Shown here in pieces: positions 12,250 through 35,900 of a stretch of 64,000 nucleotides of DNA. Origin of the DNA: Polyodon spathula. Its lineage: Eukaryota > Chordata > Actinopteri > Acipenseriformes > Polyodontidae. Within the stretch, counting starts at the first letter, position 1. The number at the start of each line of letters is the position of its first letter. The position numbers were made by a program, and so were the translations under genes. The notes under the pieces are model-generated. The model had not been told where the DNA came from, did no database searches, and worked only from the letters and a program-made list of their open reading frames with translations. The stretch lies in the NCBI RefSeq assembly GCF_017654505.1, contig NC_054552.1, positions 31,341,013 to 31,405,012 of the forward strand, given 5' to 3'.

Positions 12250-13081
12250 GTAAGGATCACCTTTGCAAACAAACTACTGCTGTGTAGGGAACTGAGGACA
12301 AATGTTTCAGCCAACGCCTTCATCAGTGGTAAAACTAACAGGTTTACCTCCTGAATTTATGGCTTACTGTCTGAAGTTCATAGATGACTTACATCACTAA
12401 TAATCTTGCAAGTTCTGCTGGCAAAGATTTTAACTGAAGTGTAAATGTACCGTTTCTTACCACGTCACTCCTGTAGATGAGAATCTGCTCTCATTGATTT
12501 ATTGTATGTGCGTGTGTGAGGATGTTAAGGTCAGTTCTTATTTGAGCAATTGTTTTAGTTTTCAAGAAATATGGTGCCAGTTATTTTTAAATGAAGAAAA
12601 AAATCCTTAGAATGAATGAGTTATGAGTAAGATATAGTTGTCATTTCCCTTTTCTTTTCATAGTGTTTTGCAGTCGCTCAGGTTCAGTCAGGGCTGGTCG
12701 CTACTGTAGCTTTGTCAGAATCCCCTATCCCGCCATGTCAGCTTTTTAGTAGCAGTGGAATACCAAGCCATTTTTCTCAAAAAAAAGTTTTACTGAAATA
12801 GAACTGAGGAAGCCCGCTTCACTTTCACAAGTATTGTTCTGCTGTTAAAAGGAACTGACTAAGAACAGTTTTAAGTGCAGCAGCTACACTATACAGACGA
12901 TTTCCTGACAATCTAGGTTAGCACTGGGGGTGTGAAAGCGAGGAATTTGCAGACAGTTCACATCTGACCATCCTGTCAAAAGAAATGCAGAGACAACAAT
13001 TCCACTCCAGCAATAACATCTTGAAGGGTGAAGTGCAGGAGAAGCTTCCTTGTAATCTGAACAGTCAAGTTCAGTCCTTTA

Positions 13082-14339
13082 CAGTGGCAGACAAAAAGAG
13101 AGAGAGAGAAACCACACAAAGTGATTGCCATCATTTCTAATTCTTCTATTGAAATATATAAATTAGAGATTCAGCTTTATAATAGAACAATTAATTTTTA
13201 AATAGCATGCAAAAACTAATTTCAAAAGTATCATGATTGAAAACCAGCACCTGAGAATTCTAGAATAAATAAATACATAATCAACTGCTGAAATAGATTG
13301 GAAATTTATGATTCAAAAAGCACTGTGTGGCTATTGCTGACAAACACAGGAGAACAGGAACTACTGCAGCTAGCTCCAGCTGTGGAAGACCAGGAAAGAT
13401 TTCTGCAAAATCTGGAAGAATCATTCGAGCAGCCCAACAAAATCCTAGGATTACTGCAAAACATTGGGCACAAGAATTAAGAGAAGATGGTCAAGAAATT
13501 CACAAGCGAACAATTCAGCAATACCTTGAGATGAATGTCCATGGGCGAAAAATCAAGATGCAAACCTTTATTAAAAACGACACAAAAGAAAGGGAGTTTT
13601 CTTTGAATACTTTGAGAAGCCTAATGACTTCTTAAACCAAATATATTGGTCAGTTGAATTCAAAATATATCTTTTTTTTCACCAAGAAAGCAACAGTATG
13701 TTTGGTGGAAGAGAAGAGTGTTAAATATGGTGCAGGTTGTGTGATGCTATGGGCTTGTTTTTCTTCCTCAGGCTCTGGTGACATTTGTATTGTAGAAGGA
13801 TCAATGAATGCTACAAAATATCAAGAAATTTTGCACTTTGTCATTTGTTACCCAATACTAGAAGGCTTATTGGATGGGCATTTATATTCCAGCAGGATAA
13901 TGACCCTAATTATTCTGCAAAGTCTAAAAAGGAATTTCTGAAAAAACTGAAGATTAGTTATGGATTTGCCACCTCAGTCCCCAGTCTTGAATCCCATCGA
14001 GATGTTGTGGATTGACTTGAAGGCTGCTGTTGCAAAAAGGAAACCAAAGTCGATTGCAGAACTTAAAGCTGTCTGTGCTGAAGAATGAGCAAACATATCT
14101 CTGAAAAGATGCCAAGAACTGGGAACACAAAATACTCAAGTAAGCCTGCCCAGATACTTTTGTCAGAGTATGAAATTCGTTTTTGCATGTTTTTCATTTT
14201 ATGCATGTTATGCAATAATTTGTTTTATTAAAAGGCTGAATCTGTAATTTATATCTTTCAGTAGAACAGTTCGAAATTCTAGAAAGCACTTTCTTTGTGG
14301 TTTTTCTCATTTTTAACTGCTCAAATATGCGACCTGCAG
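13082..14339 (+). mobile_element. Decayed Tc1-like transposon
   Basis: Flanked by TA on both sides (13080–13081, 14340–14341). The outer ~150 bp form diverged inverted repeats: the left has CCACACAAAGTG ... ATATAAATTAGAGATTCAGC, and the right, inverted, has CCACAAAGAAAGTG ... ATATAAATTACAGATTCAGC. Long inverted repeats and a TA target are typical of Tc1/mariner. The inside holds a broken transposase reading (see 13327–14160). It lies between FURIN and FES, or within the first FES intron if the proposed first exon is right. Confidence 0.85.
13327..14160 (+). pseudogene. Tc1-like transposase remnant
   Basis: A DDE transposase that would cut and paste the surrounding element. Recognisable pieces in three frames are the helix-turn-helix region GRPGKISAKSGRI ... 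ITAKHWAQEL (from 13385), the KTRTIQQYL-type second helix (KRTIQQYLEM), the core CFSSSGSGDICIVEGSMNA (about 13757–13810), the second catalytic block FQQDNDPN (about 13889–13912) and NPIEMLW with the final acidic residue (about 13990–14010). Frame changes separate the blocks, an in-frame stop interrupts near 14087, and the first catalytic block reads WSVE where WSDE is expected, so the first catalytic Asp is lost. Inactive. Confidence 0.85.
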
Positions 14340-14929
14340 TAAAAAATAAAATAATAATAATAATCCCTGCGGATTCCTGTACAGTGGAGACATGGATTTA
14401 TTGCAGGAGGTTATACAAAGCTTTGTGAAGGTCAGTGTGTCTTTTTTTTTTCTTCTTCAAAATACTCCCCTGAGCTATTAAAGGCTACATCTTAGAAACG
14501 TCAAGTCTGATCTGAATATAACTTGGAATGAATGGATGTCACTTTGGCCTGTTGCACACAACTTAATTTGTGCTTTATTAGTTGTGCAGCAATGATCTTA
14601 GGTAGGTGCTGTGAAAGATCCCTTGGTTTTCAAAGCTTCCCTGAATGTTTGTGGCTGGCTAGTAAAAACAGTATTTATTCAAGGTAAGGCAGTCCATGTT
14701 GTTCATGGGTCAAATTATCTTTGGTAATTTAAGACTGGATATAGAGATGTACAGTAGCTGTCAAATAATAAGTTTGTACTATTAAAGGCACTGTTAGTTT
14801 TTATAGCTAGACTACAAAAGGCTCATCTACTGTGTCAGTAAAGCTGCAACCTCAAGTGGAAATGCTTGAATACTGCTGCTAGTTACTGCTGTCTCTCCCC
14901 TTAATCTGAAAGCTACTTGTGTGTGTGTG

Positions 14930-14969
<40 letters not shown>

Positions 14970-15748
14970 CTATATATGTATATATATTCATAAACCACAT
15001 AGTGGTGTGTGTATATATATTATATTTTTATATATATATATATATATATTAATATTATTTATATACCCTATATCTTTTTGTTTCGTTTTGTTTGTGTATA
15101 GTTATGTCTGTGCTGGTTACACTGCTATGCTTTGGTGAGAAATTAAGTCAGATGAAATTAGAAACGTGTATGTCCAGATCTTTTTCAAGTAACTTGTAAA
15201 GTGCTCTTGTTTCTCCCATTGAACGCAGAATATGACGGTGAGATTATCAGTAAGTGTTTTTCTTGTATTTATTTTCTGCTCTTTTCAAAACGTTTGTTTG
15301 AACTCTTCTGTCATTGGTGTGAAGCTCTTTTTTTTTTTTGTCGGTATCTTTGTTTTGAATGTAATCAGCAGTACGAAGGTCACTCTTAATCGGGAATTAA
15401 AGACTAAAGTATGCACAAGAAGCGGACTATGGAACAATGGTCAAAGGTGCTTTGCATTTTTTGCTGATATTCCTGCATGATTTGACTGTGTGTGTGCATG
15501 ACTTGTAGAACTCATCTGTCATCTATAGTATGTGGTTAAGATTAGGATGAAAAGGGATACAAAATATCTTCTCTTTTTAAATAACAAAAAATGCAACAAA
15601 TGCTGCATTAAAAAAAATAAATGAAAGTACTGCGACAGTACTGCTGGCCAATAGGAGACAACACAAAGGATTGTGGATAAACTCTGTGTTCCTGTTAAGA
15701 CTGGCTGGACTGACTTCTCCCACTCTCTTCTCCTCTGTCTCTCCCCAG
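14340..15748 (+). repeat. TA-rich microsatellite tract upstream of FES
   Basis: No gene is seen. TG and TA dinucleotide runs occupy about 14917–14970, with further TA-rich stretches around 15010–15050. The tract ends at the FES acceptor (pyrimidine run, CAG near 15746–15748). Short frames here are dinucleotide artefacts. Confidence 0.7.
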
Positions 15749-15752
15749 CAGG

Positions 15753-26503
<10,751 letters not shown>

Positions 26504-26895
26504 TCCCTGTGCTGGCTTTGAGTGTAATAGATGTTTACGATGTGCAGGAACAGCTATCGCTCCAAGGCTACAAGGCTACACATTCACCTACAGAGGTGCA
26601 TAATGTCGGTCACAACCCTATCAGCTACAAAAATTGTCATGGCTAATGTCTAAAAAAAAGTTCTGTTTTGTTCAGACTCTCGTCTGCAGCTTGATATGTT
26701 TAATATTTCTCTGGTAACACAGAGTCAGGAACAGGTTTAACAGACTCTGCATCCCAGTGCTTTATCACTTTAAGCCAAACTAAAACTGTGTTTTGCAAAT
26801 GTTTGTTTTTTAAATTTAGATTTTTATAAGTTTGATAAAGGTGTACATATCTTATTGGTTGAAATTGTTTTTAATAAAACAAACAAACCACTGTT
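26504..26895 (+). terminator. FES: FES 3' UTR with poly(A) signal
   Basis: After the FES stop there is a ~370-bp untranslated tail with a canonical AATAAA at 26873–26878. The cleavage point is not visible directly. Confidence 0.75.
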
Positions 26896-28372
26896 TAGTG
26901 TTTTATTATGATTTTCAAAGAACGTAAGTCAAGGTGTTGGGTTGTTTTAAATTACTTCCATTCAAAACTGCAAAGGCATGCTTTTTTTTATCTTGCGTCT
27001 ACAGCTAGTGCAGAGTTAGCGTCATGGTCAACGTGTACTCCAAAGCCTTTTCACAAGTCTGGAGGAACATCACAACTGAATTTATATACAAATGCTCTGC
27101 TGAGTCAAAGCTTTTGAGGTAGTCTTAAAATGTAATGATTCTGTGTTGATTAACAATTACATATGTCTTCGAAAGGTTAAAACTTCTAAACATTTGTCTT
27201 TTAAACAAACACACAAGCTAGACAAGAAAAGCTTGTTTTTTTCTAACACAATTTTACCTAAAAACATATGTTTTGTTTTAAATTAAGAACTGCAACAAAT
27301 AACAGTACAAAATACAAAAGGTGAAACGTTGCTTAGTGATTGTACCACATATCCTGCAGGAGCAATGCTTCGTAAAGCAGTACCACAGAACCGGTGCTTG
27401 TATGAGTGAGCGGACAGCACAAGAGACAAGCGGTCTGTCAGTGTATCAATCCAAAGGCAAGTATAGCAGGAGTTTAGTACCTGCAAGGGAAGGGACTTGC
27501 TGCCATGACTGAGAGTTTAGTTAAAATAAGAAAACAAAGTCGGCAGCTCTAGTGAGCCTTAGTCTTAACCCCCATGAAGTGCCTCCCTTATTCTCAGTCA
27601 CTATCCTCAAGTACCACAGCCCGAGCAGCACCCACTGCACTGATAGTGTTACACAGCAGAGAGCATTATAGCCATGAAACACAAGGCAGCTGTTAGACAC
27701 AGGGAAACTACTGCCTCCATGAAACAGTTCCTTGCCTCCCGTTTTCATATGCGGGTGTGAACAGAAGCCTTAAAGGGGTGGCTGGAAAGTAGCAAGGTAA
27801 AGGGCATGGCATGGACAACAGCCTTTATATATGAGCAGATAATATATATATAGAAGTAGGGCTTCTGTTTTTATTCATTTTTTTGTTTATTTTTAACTTT
27901 TCAAGTTAGATATAAAAAATTTCAGGGCTTTTGCTTTTTGTTTACTGTATGAAAATACTGTTTTTGTTTAACTTTTTTTCTATCACAATATGTATAGCAA
28001 CCTGACAGTACTTTGCACACTTTTTCAATTGTACCTTTGCTGTCTTCTACAATGAAATCGTTATGGTGACGGGCATATTCTGGGTTTTTTGTGTGTTTAG
28101 GCATTTTTTTTACATTTCGCGACAATTTAGAATTCTGTTTTTAAATTGCACGTGCGTGTAAATGGTCCCTCTTCAACTGGAATATAGCTTTCAACCTTGT
28201 GAGCGTGTTACAATCCACCAATAGAAATGTAAGGATTTGCTGCTGCTCAGCAATGCGAGATACAAATCAGGAAGGAGGGACATTGCCCAAATGCACTGCA
28301 CAAAGTTTTTTAAATGTATTTTTCACATGGAAAGGGGTTGAATCAACGTGAATTGAGTAACCATTTCCAGTG
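26896..28372. other. FES–MAN2A2 convergent intergenic region
   Basis: The genes face each other tail to tail. This AT-rich stretch has several AATAAA-like phrases on both strands (for example TTTATT around 27868 and 27890, minus sense) and TATATA near 27841. MAN2A2 transcripts could run further into it if the signal at 28373 is skipped. No coding sequence recognised. Confidence 0.6.
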
Positions 28373-28682
28373 TTTATTGGCTATACAGTTGTTGTGTTGT
28401 ATCCGGGGGGGGGGATGCTTACAGTTTGTCCTTTCTGAAGCATGCACCCACAAGGACAGGGAGACACGGCACATGAAGGGCAGACTCCTGCTTATGGAGT
28501 GAGAGTTTTAAGTCAGGAGTTCTGTTCAGGCTCAGCCTGAAAGTTAAAATCAGGTTACACTAGAGAGGTTCAAGATTTTTAAAAAACGCATTTTCAGTTC
28601 TGTGGTTTCCACAGCAATCCATCCGGAAAGGCTGAAGGTAGTTTGGTCTAGATCCAGCCTGGATGAGGGGTGCCGGGCAGCT
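28373..28682 (-). terminator. MAN2A2: MAN2A2 3' UTR with candidate poly(A) signal
   Basis: Minus-strand sequence after the MAN2A2 stop (28683–28685). The nearest clear AATAAA on the minus strand is at 28378–28373. A run of nine G (plus strand) lies near 28405. Confidence 0.5.
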
Positions 28683-31600
28683 CTAGACAAGCCGCAGCCG
28701 GAAGGAGGAGATCTCCATGGGGTCCAGCTGGATCTGAGAGATGTTGGGGAGAGGTGTTCCCCCGTACATCAGCGACAGAGACATGGGCTGGACTGTGTGA
28801 ACATCGAGACCATGGAACATCCCTGCCAAGGAAAGCTGTGCAGAGAGAACAGAAATCAATGCTGTGCTAAACAAACCAGTACAGCACACCCATGCTTTCT
28901 TCCTCGTTCAGTATTTTAAAAAAGTGCTGTGAGAATACATTTTTTTCTCTAAATAGTGATGTTTATAAAATCACTGCATTCACTACACAGTAGAACAATA
29001 CATTTCATCCTAGGTGGTCTTGACCTACCTTGCCTTGTGTGGTGCTGCAGTTGAAGCTCAGGTTCCTGGCCTCCAGGCCGCAGTCAAAACCCTTCCGATG
29101 AAGAATAAGAGCAGCATCGAGAGAGGGGGTCAGTTCATCCTGCAAATATTACTCATATTAGAATAAGCAAATCTTGTGTTCAAGAACCCTCCCTACTGCC
29201 ACTGTGTTTTTACATTAGCCTGTACCAGAGCTCCCCCACGTGGCCACTACCACTCACTGCTCCTCTCCTGGACACAGACTGAAGCACACCTTTTTCTGAA
29301 TGCTGCGCAGGTTGAGCAGGTGGAAGTCACATGGCATGGTGCCCGAGAGAGGGCTGAAGGTCTGCAGGGGTGGCACGCCACGCTTCTTTGGCAACACTGG
29401 CAGGGCCAGAACTTTGTGGTTCAGGAACATGGAGGTCATGTGACTGAGCAGCGACGGGAAGCTGATCGGCTGGCTGTCGTGCACCTTGAAAAAAGGAAGA
29501 AGACAATCACCTGAAACCGTGTCAGTCTTGTCACCCTGGCAGGCTCTGCACTCTGCTCATTTCAAGAGACCCTTTCCCCTGCAGTAAACTCTCCACTCGT
29601 AAAAGGGTCTGCCGTAGTAAGGGCTATAGCTGTGTGGTACTTTCCTGAAGGGGCAGCTATGTTGTTGGCAAAACAAGGGTGTAATGAAAGTGTGACCACT
29701 GCGATCACACAGCCGCATAGACTCTGCTCTAACCACTGACACAGTATCTCCAGCTCCATTCTAATTACTAGTCTGCACTGCATCCCATTTCCTTAGTTCT
29801 GGTTGCTTAATCACACTACCTCCCAATCCCTTAGCTCCAAGAACTACCTACCATACTAGTGGCACAGTCTCCAGGTTGCTAGAGCCACATTATCTTCTTC
29901 AGATTTCCTAACAGTCCCTCATTTTAACCCAAACAGTGTGTGCAACTTGCAGGCATAAAGTTTAGCATAAAATCAGTGGGAAAATTACCAATAGCTTTCA
30001 GATCTCAAAGCATTGAAAACATCCACTTTCACAGCTACCACCAAACACACAAGACACCGACACACAGAGGTGCTAAGACTGGAACCATTTGCAGTTTGCT
30101 TAAACTGGCATCTACAACACTAGGTTACCTCTTGGGTGCTGGCTCCATAAATGCAGGAGATGAGAGAGTGAAAGATGGAGGTGATTTTGGAGAGAAAGCC
30201 AGCATGCTGAGTGGAGAGCAACAAGGGGAAAACGGGAGCGACAGAAAACAAAAAGGTAATTAATGAGCACGGGAAGAGAGGCGCGACACGTCACCCAGGA
30301 GCTTGTTTCACAGGAACATGCAGAAAACTCTCCTTGCAATAGAACCTTTAGCACAGATCTCCTATGGGATATAATCTGTGTGGCTCACACTTCACTATTT
30401 CAGTTAATACCTGCAGCAATTAGAGTGGTGATGTTATGAATTATTAGTGAAACAAAAACATGTAAGCAAATCTACTAACCCAACCAAACTTAAAATAAAA
30501 GGGGGTAACAAGGCAGCAACATTTCAGACTTCCTAAGTTTAGTATCTCACAGTCCCTTCAGAAAACATCCTGGAAGCTTCCTGCCCCCCACCCCAGGTAC
30601 CTTGTTGGCAGTAGTCCTTTTCTCCAGCAGAATCCTGAAGTGGTTGGAGGTTCTCTTGTTGTCCTTGAGGCCCTGGCCCAGCCCACGGTTATCATCCTGC
30701 ATGAGCCGTCGGTCCAGGATCACCTCCAGCTCGCCTGCAGAGAGGGACGGAAAGGGGTAGACAGGCTTTTATCATTTATTCAGTTTCAAACACTCGCCTT
30801 AACCTTCAATAATACCTTAAATGCCCTTTCTTAAAGTTTGTGGTTGGGGTAAAGTGAGGGTCAGAGGAAGAGGTAGGGTTTAGACAGACCCTCAGGTGGC
30901 ACACAGATTAATTTCTCTCCTGGTTTATAATCCCCAGAGCTTGAGCAGTGTGCAGAGGGGTGGAAGAAGTGAGAGGCAGGGAGTGTGCAGACTCACCACT
31001 CTTCAGGCTGGCCACTCCCAGAGCCTGGGCAGTGTGCAGGGTGAGCCGGTGCTGGACATCCTGGATGTAAGCCATGGTTGGCATCGGGTAGAAGTTGGCC
31101 TGAAGAGGAAGTTTATGGAAGTATCTTCTGGGCTGAATCTGTAGGTTGGTAGAGCAACCGGGAAATTCAGGATAGGGGTATCAGTAAGAGCTCCTCAAGA
31201 CACACAGACTCATACAGGTCAACTTGCTCAGAAAAAAAAAAAGAGATGCTTTCATAAATCTCTCACTAGATGAGAGGTATCAGAAGTTTATAGAGTATGA
31301 ATACAATTCTCACCTCTCAGACCTCCTCACAGGCTTTTACTGCAGGGGTTTCCATGCATTGTTTATTCTTTACAAAGTGAGATCTTAGTACAAGTGGTAA
31401 ACCAGCTTAGTATAGCAGCTAAAGACCACGTTGTCACCTGGAATCCGTTGAGATCGGTGAAGAGAACGCCCTCGCTCTGTATGTCTGTGACGAGGCGCAT
31501 AGCCAGCTCCTTATTAGTCTGATCCCGGATATCAACAGTCGTAGTGACATCCAGAGAGAGGCCATCCACCCCTGAGAAACAACGAGAGGGAGGAAAGAAT

Positions 31601-32920
31601 CACAGGCAGAGCAGACAGACACAGGGAGGGGTGGGGACAGCAAGAACAAGAGGGAGGAAAGAATCACAGGTGAGGAGAGAGGCAGACTGAGACGGAGAGA
31701 AAAAACAGAAAGCGTGACAAAAGTTTGCAACGTGCTTCGCGTGGGTACCTGGAAGGTTGTGGATGCGAACGGTCTGCTGGAAATGCTGATAGTAACATAC
31801 AACCTCAGAGAAGAGAGGCCCCTCCACTACCCGCACCACCGGGGGCTCCATTGGGGCGTAGGGCTGTGAGAGAGGAGGAAGAGTTATTCATTATACACCA
31901 CACACTGTTAAAGAGTGAAAGAGGATGGAACCGAGACAGCGTGATGGATGGAAAGGCAGATGAGTGATGCTGACCTTGGCTTGCCCATCAGGTAGGAAGA
32001 GGTAGGCGCCACTTTTGTCCTTGGCGGTCCGGGTCCCGTAGATTAGGAACTCGATCCTCAACTTCAGCTCCTGCTGGTCCTCCTTGCGCTTTATACTCTG
32101 AGGGGGTAGAAACACAGCGTCAGGTATCACCCTGTCAGAGCCCCACATGACAAGACTATTATCCTGGTGAGACTTTATTATCCTTCAAATACCTGCTAAC
32201 CAAGCACCCAAACTTAAATGAAAATACTCCAATCAAGCTGGAAATAACAATGGACAGAGAATTTTCAACCGACTAACTGAAGTTACTTCTCCCCTCATGA
32301 CAGTTATTTAGAACCGGGATAACCTTGAGCATGCCGGTGGTCCCAGAGAACCACAGCTGCAGGTTCTGGCTCTGTATGAAGAAGTCCTGCTGGTCCGAGT
32401 CATGGATTCTCAGCGGAAGCGGGTCAAGTCGCCTCTGGGCCAGGTTCTGACCATGCAGTCGCAGAAGCGAGTCCGAAAACAGAGTCAGCGAGGAGTCGAA
32501 TGAGTCGTACAGCTGAAACACAGCCAGGCCCAGAGCAGGGAGTCGGGCTGGGAAAGAGGCCTGAGTGGAGGGAAGAGAGGCAGATACTGAGACGAGGTCA
32601 CACAAACATTATAGGTATATTTATTGATAGTCACAGTTTGGAGGGAAGAAAATTATTGAACTTTATTTAACAATATTCAAATGAATCCCTTGCAGCCCTG
32701 AAACACAACAACTCCACTGAGCTTCCTTTACCCACCAGATACCCCTCTTTGCTCATCTCGGCAGAAGAGCTCCACTGGGCACTCAGCTGGACTGGAATCG
32801 TCTGCCCATCCTCTGTCAGGACCCGAACCCGCGCCGAGCTCACCAGAACCGTGACTAGGCAAACCCGCTCCTGCTCAACAGGGTTGAATACAACCAAATA
32901 CCTGAGATATGAAAGAGTGA

Positions 32921-32977
<57 letters not shown>

Positions 32978-35900
32978 ACAAAGAGTACAGCAAACTGTGA
33001 TTCCTGGGCACGTATCTCAGCAAATACCTAGTCACCATGCTGTGCAGCAGGAACTGAAAACATCCCTTTAAAGACATTACAGACAGTATCAAAATGAAAG
33101 AATGAAGAGATTATTGATAGCTACTGTCTATGTTGTCCAATGATAAGTAAAATGAACCAGAAACCAAAGCTGGGTCTGGGGGGTGAAGTCAGGGTGTAGG
33201 AGGGGCTATACCTGGGGGTGGAGTCCAGTTCAATCAGCACTCTCTCCGGCAGGGACTCTTGTGAAGCACGCCTTTCATCCTGAGGAAAGACAAACACGAG
33301 AGACAATGTTGCAGAGTGCCCTGTTCACTGTGAGACACACCACGGTACAAGCATACAGCCCACTTCAGATTCCTGGAAGTAAAAATAGATTTGGGGGATT
33401 TGTTTAAAAATAAAACACATTCAAGTTCAAGTACAAAGGCATTTTCATACCGGTTCAAGGAAAGGCTCTGTGTGGTAGTATCGATATGTGTCCTTGTTCC
33501 TCAGGATAAGGAAGTGGGCAGCATTCATGATCACGATCTTCAGAGCTACAAGGGAGCGCAGCAACCTGGGGAGGGGAAAAAGCTGTCAGTATAATTTAGC
33601 AAAAAAAACTGTGTTGCAACATACTGCGACCTCCTTACTCCACTTCCTGACAAGGTTACCCCTACCTGAACCCGAAGTCGATGACAACGGCCTCCTTGGC
33701 AGTGCCAGTGATGGCGTCGTGGTGCTGGAAGATCCCCACATTGCGCCGGGCATCAGTGAGCAGAGAGTAATCAGTCACTGGGTAGCGGCCCCCCATGCCT
33801 ACCCGTCGAGACTGAGCCACAGCAAGGCTGTACAGGATCTCAGCCCCCCTGGAGGAAAAAAACACAACAACTTCAGCACAGGGGACATTTTCACTGGAAT
33901 CACTGCCTTTGAAAAAACATCTGCAATTGCATTACAAACCCAATAGGTGCCACTGTGCATCTAAAATGTCCAAGCAAAGTGCCAAATGTGTACAATGTAT
34001 GATGTGCCTCTAATGTAAAAACAGCTAAATAAGGTCAGGAAACAACCAAGGACTATTCAGAGGATTCCTACTCTAAAACACACCTGATAACTTTACATTC
34101 TAATTAAAAGCATGGGAGCTTGTTTTTCCACTACAGTGTAAAAACACTGCCCAGGGAACTGTGCGATATACAAAAGTGAATGCAGGTAGAAACAGTGGGG
34201 AACGACAGCCCTGCCTGAGGTGGGACTCCAGCACGCGGTCCAGGTTCTTGTAGAAGGGTCGGGAGGTGAAGTAGCCGCTCCAGTAGTGATCCTCCCGATC
34301 CGCGTACACAAAGAAGTCCCCGCTCAGCACGGGGTAGGCAGGAGGCCTCGAACCCTGGGCCACACCATTCTGCTTGTAGACCGCATCAAAATAGTCAGAG
34401 AGAGTTCCGAACTGGGCCTGCAATGGGACCCAGAGAATCTCAGGGTTAAAACAAAGATTCTGCCAGGAGTCATTTGCACACCTCACAAACAAATCCACAA
34501 ACACCCACTAACATTCCTATACACATGTACACACACACTTACATACTCAAAGAACAATAAAGGATATAGTGCCTTTGACATTCACCCCAAGAGGCATTTA
34601 TTATATGCGTTATATTCTATAATAAACCAGTACAGTACTGGAGAAAGGGTTTAAATCGTATGAGAATAACATTACACAAGCAGATAAACAAAACTAGAAA
34701 CACGGTTGGAAAACGCCGCAACTTAGCACCATGTATGAAGCATGCCTTTAAATGTCAAACTGGAACCTTCTGAAATGAGACCAGCTGACCCCCAGCTCTC
34801 ACCTGCACGTGCATCTCTGGGTGGGAGTTCATGTAATCAAAGAGTCTCTGATAGTTCAAGTACTGTTGGTCCCACTCCTGTGATTTATCATATCGGAAAT
34901 CATCTCCCAGTGGAACCAGCACCACCTTGCTGCGGAACAGCTTGGATTTCTTCCGATACTGATCCAGGAGCAGGTTTGCTCTGTCGAGATGGAGGGAGAG
35001 CATCATTAGGAGGAGAGACAGAAAGATTAAATCAAACCACAACAGTCTAGTCATTCAAGAGGCTTAAGGGCAGTTTTCAAAACCAAATTGTTTCCCGGTG
35101 CAGTCAAGAGACCCACAGCTTGGAAAGCGTCACGTGCACCTCAGTGATGTGCAACACATCCTCTACCTACAGCCTGCTTTCTGCACAGTGACATCTTTCT
35201 TAACCAATTCCTGGCCCAGATGTTCTGACGCGTCACGTGTCCCACAGAAATCATGAATTCTAGAACCACACTCCTATCAGTTTGAGGACCACACGTCCAG
35301 ATGAGAACAGGGCCTTCAGGTGGGCAGACAGGATTCCAGAACAACAGCGTCTCCAGATTCAGTCCTCACCTCTCAGCTACGTTGCTCTCAGTGATGGTGT
35401 GTGGAGGAACCTTCCAGGGACAGTTCACTCTCCCACCTGGCAACCTCTTGAAATCGAACTGGCAGCAGACCTTGGGGTCGGGACCGCAGGTGTGGGGCAC
35501 GTCGTAGCTGTAGAACGGCATCATGTGGCAGAAAATGTCCGTACTGGAGTCTGTGTCTGGAGCATCAGAAAGGGGGAGAGGAATTAATATCAGGGGAGTT
35601 CATTGATGGACTCAGTCAGAAATTGAAATTGCTCGAGTTGTAATAAAATAATCAAGTCCTTTTTTATCATGATTTATAACCCCATGCTCTTTTGCATGAT
35701 TATTTCGTTATATTTTTGTATTGCAGTTAGCAGTTAGTTATTTACCCTTGGACACCTACCACAATTTTTGTTATATAAAAGATTCAGTAGGTCTCTGCTA
35801 AAAGTATAAATTCCCCAAATGATGGCTTCCAATTGTCATTTGAAACCAGCTAGGAATGGGCTCTATGTGTTTTGTGCTGCAAGATTACCCCAGGCCTGCC

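Noticed and set aside
32667..33092. 141-codon minus frame with a Ser/Leu run as a separate gene
   Set aside because: It is MAN2A2 exon 32901–32736 extended through the GA microsatellite.
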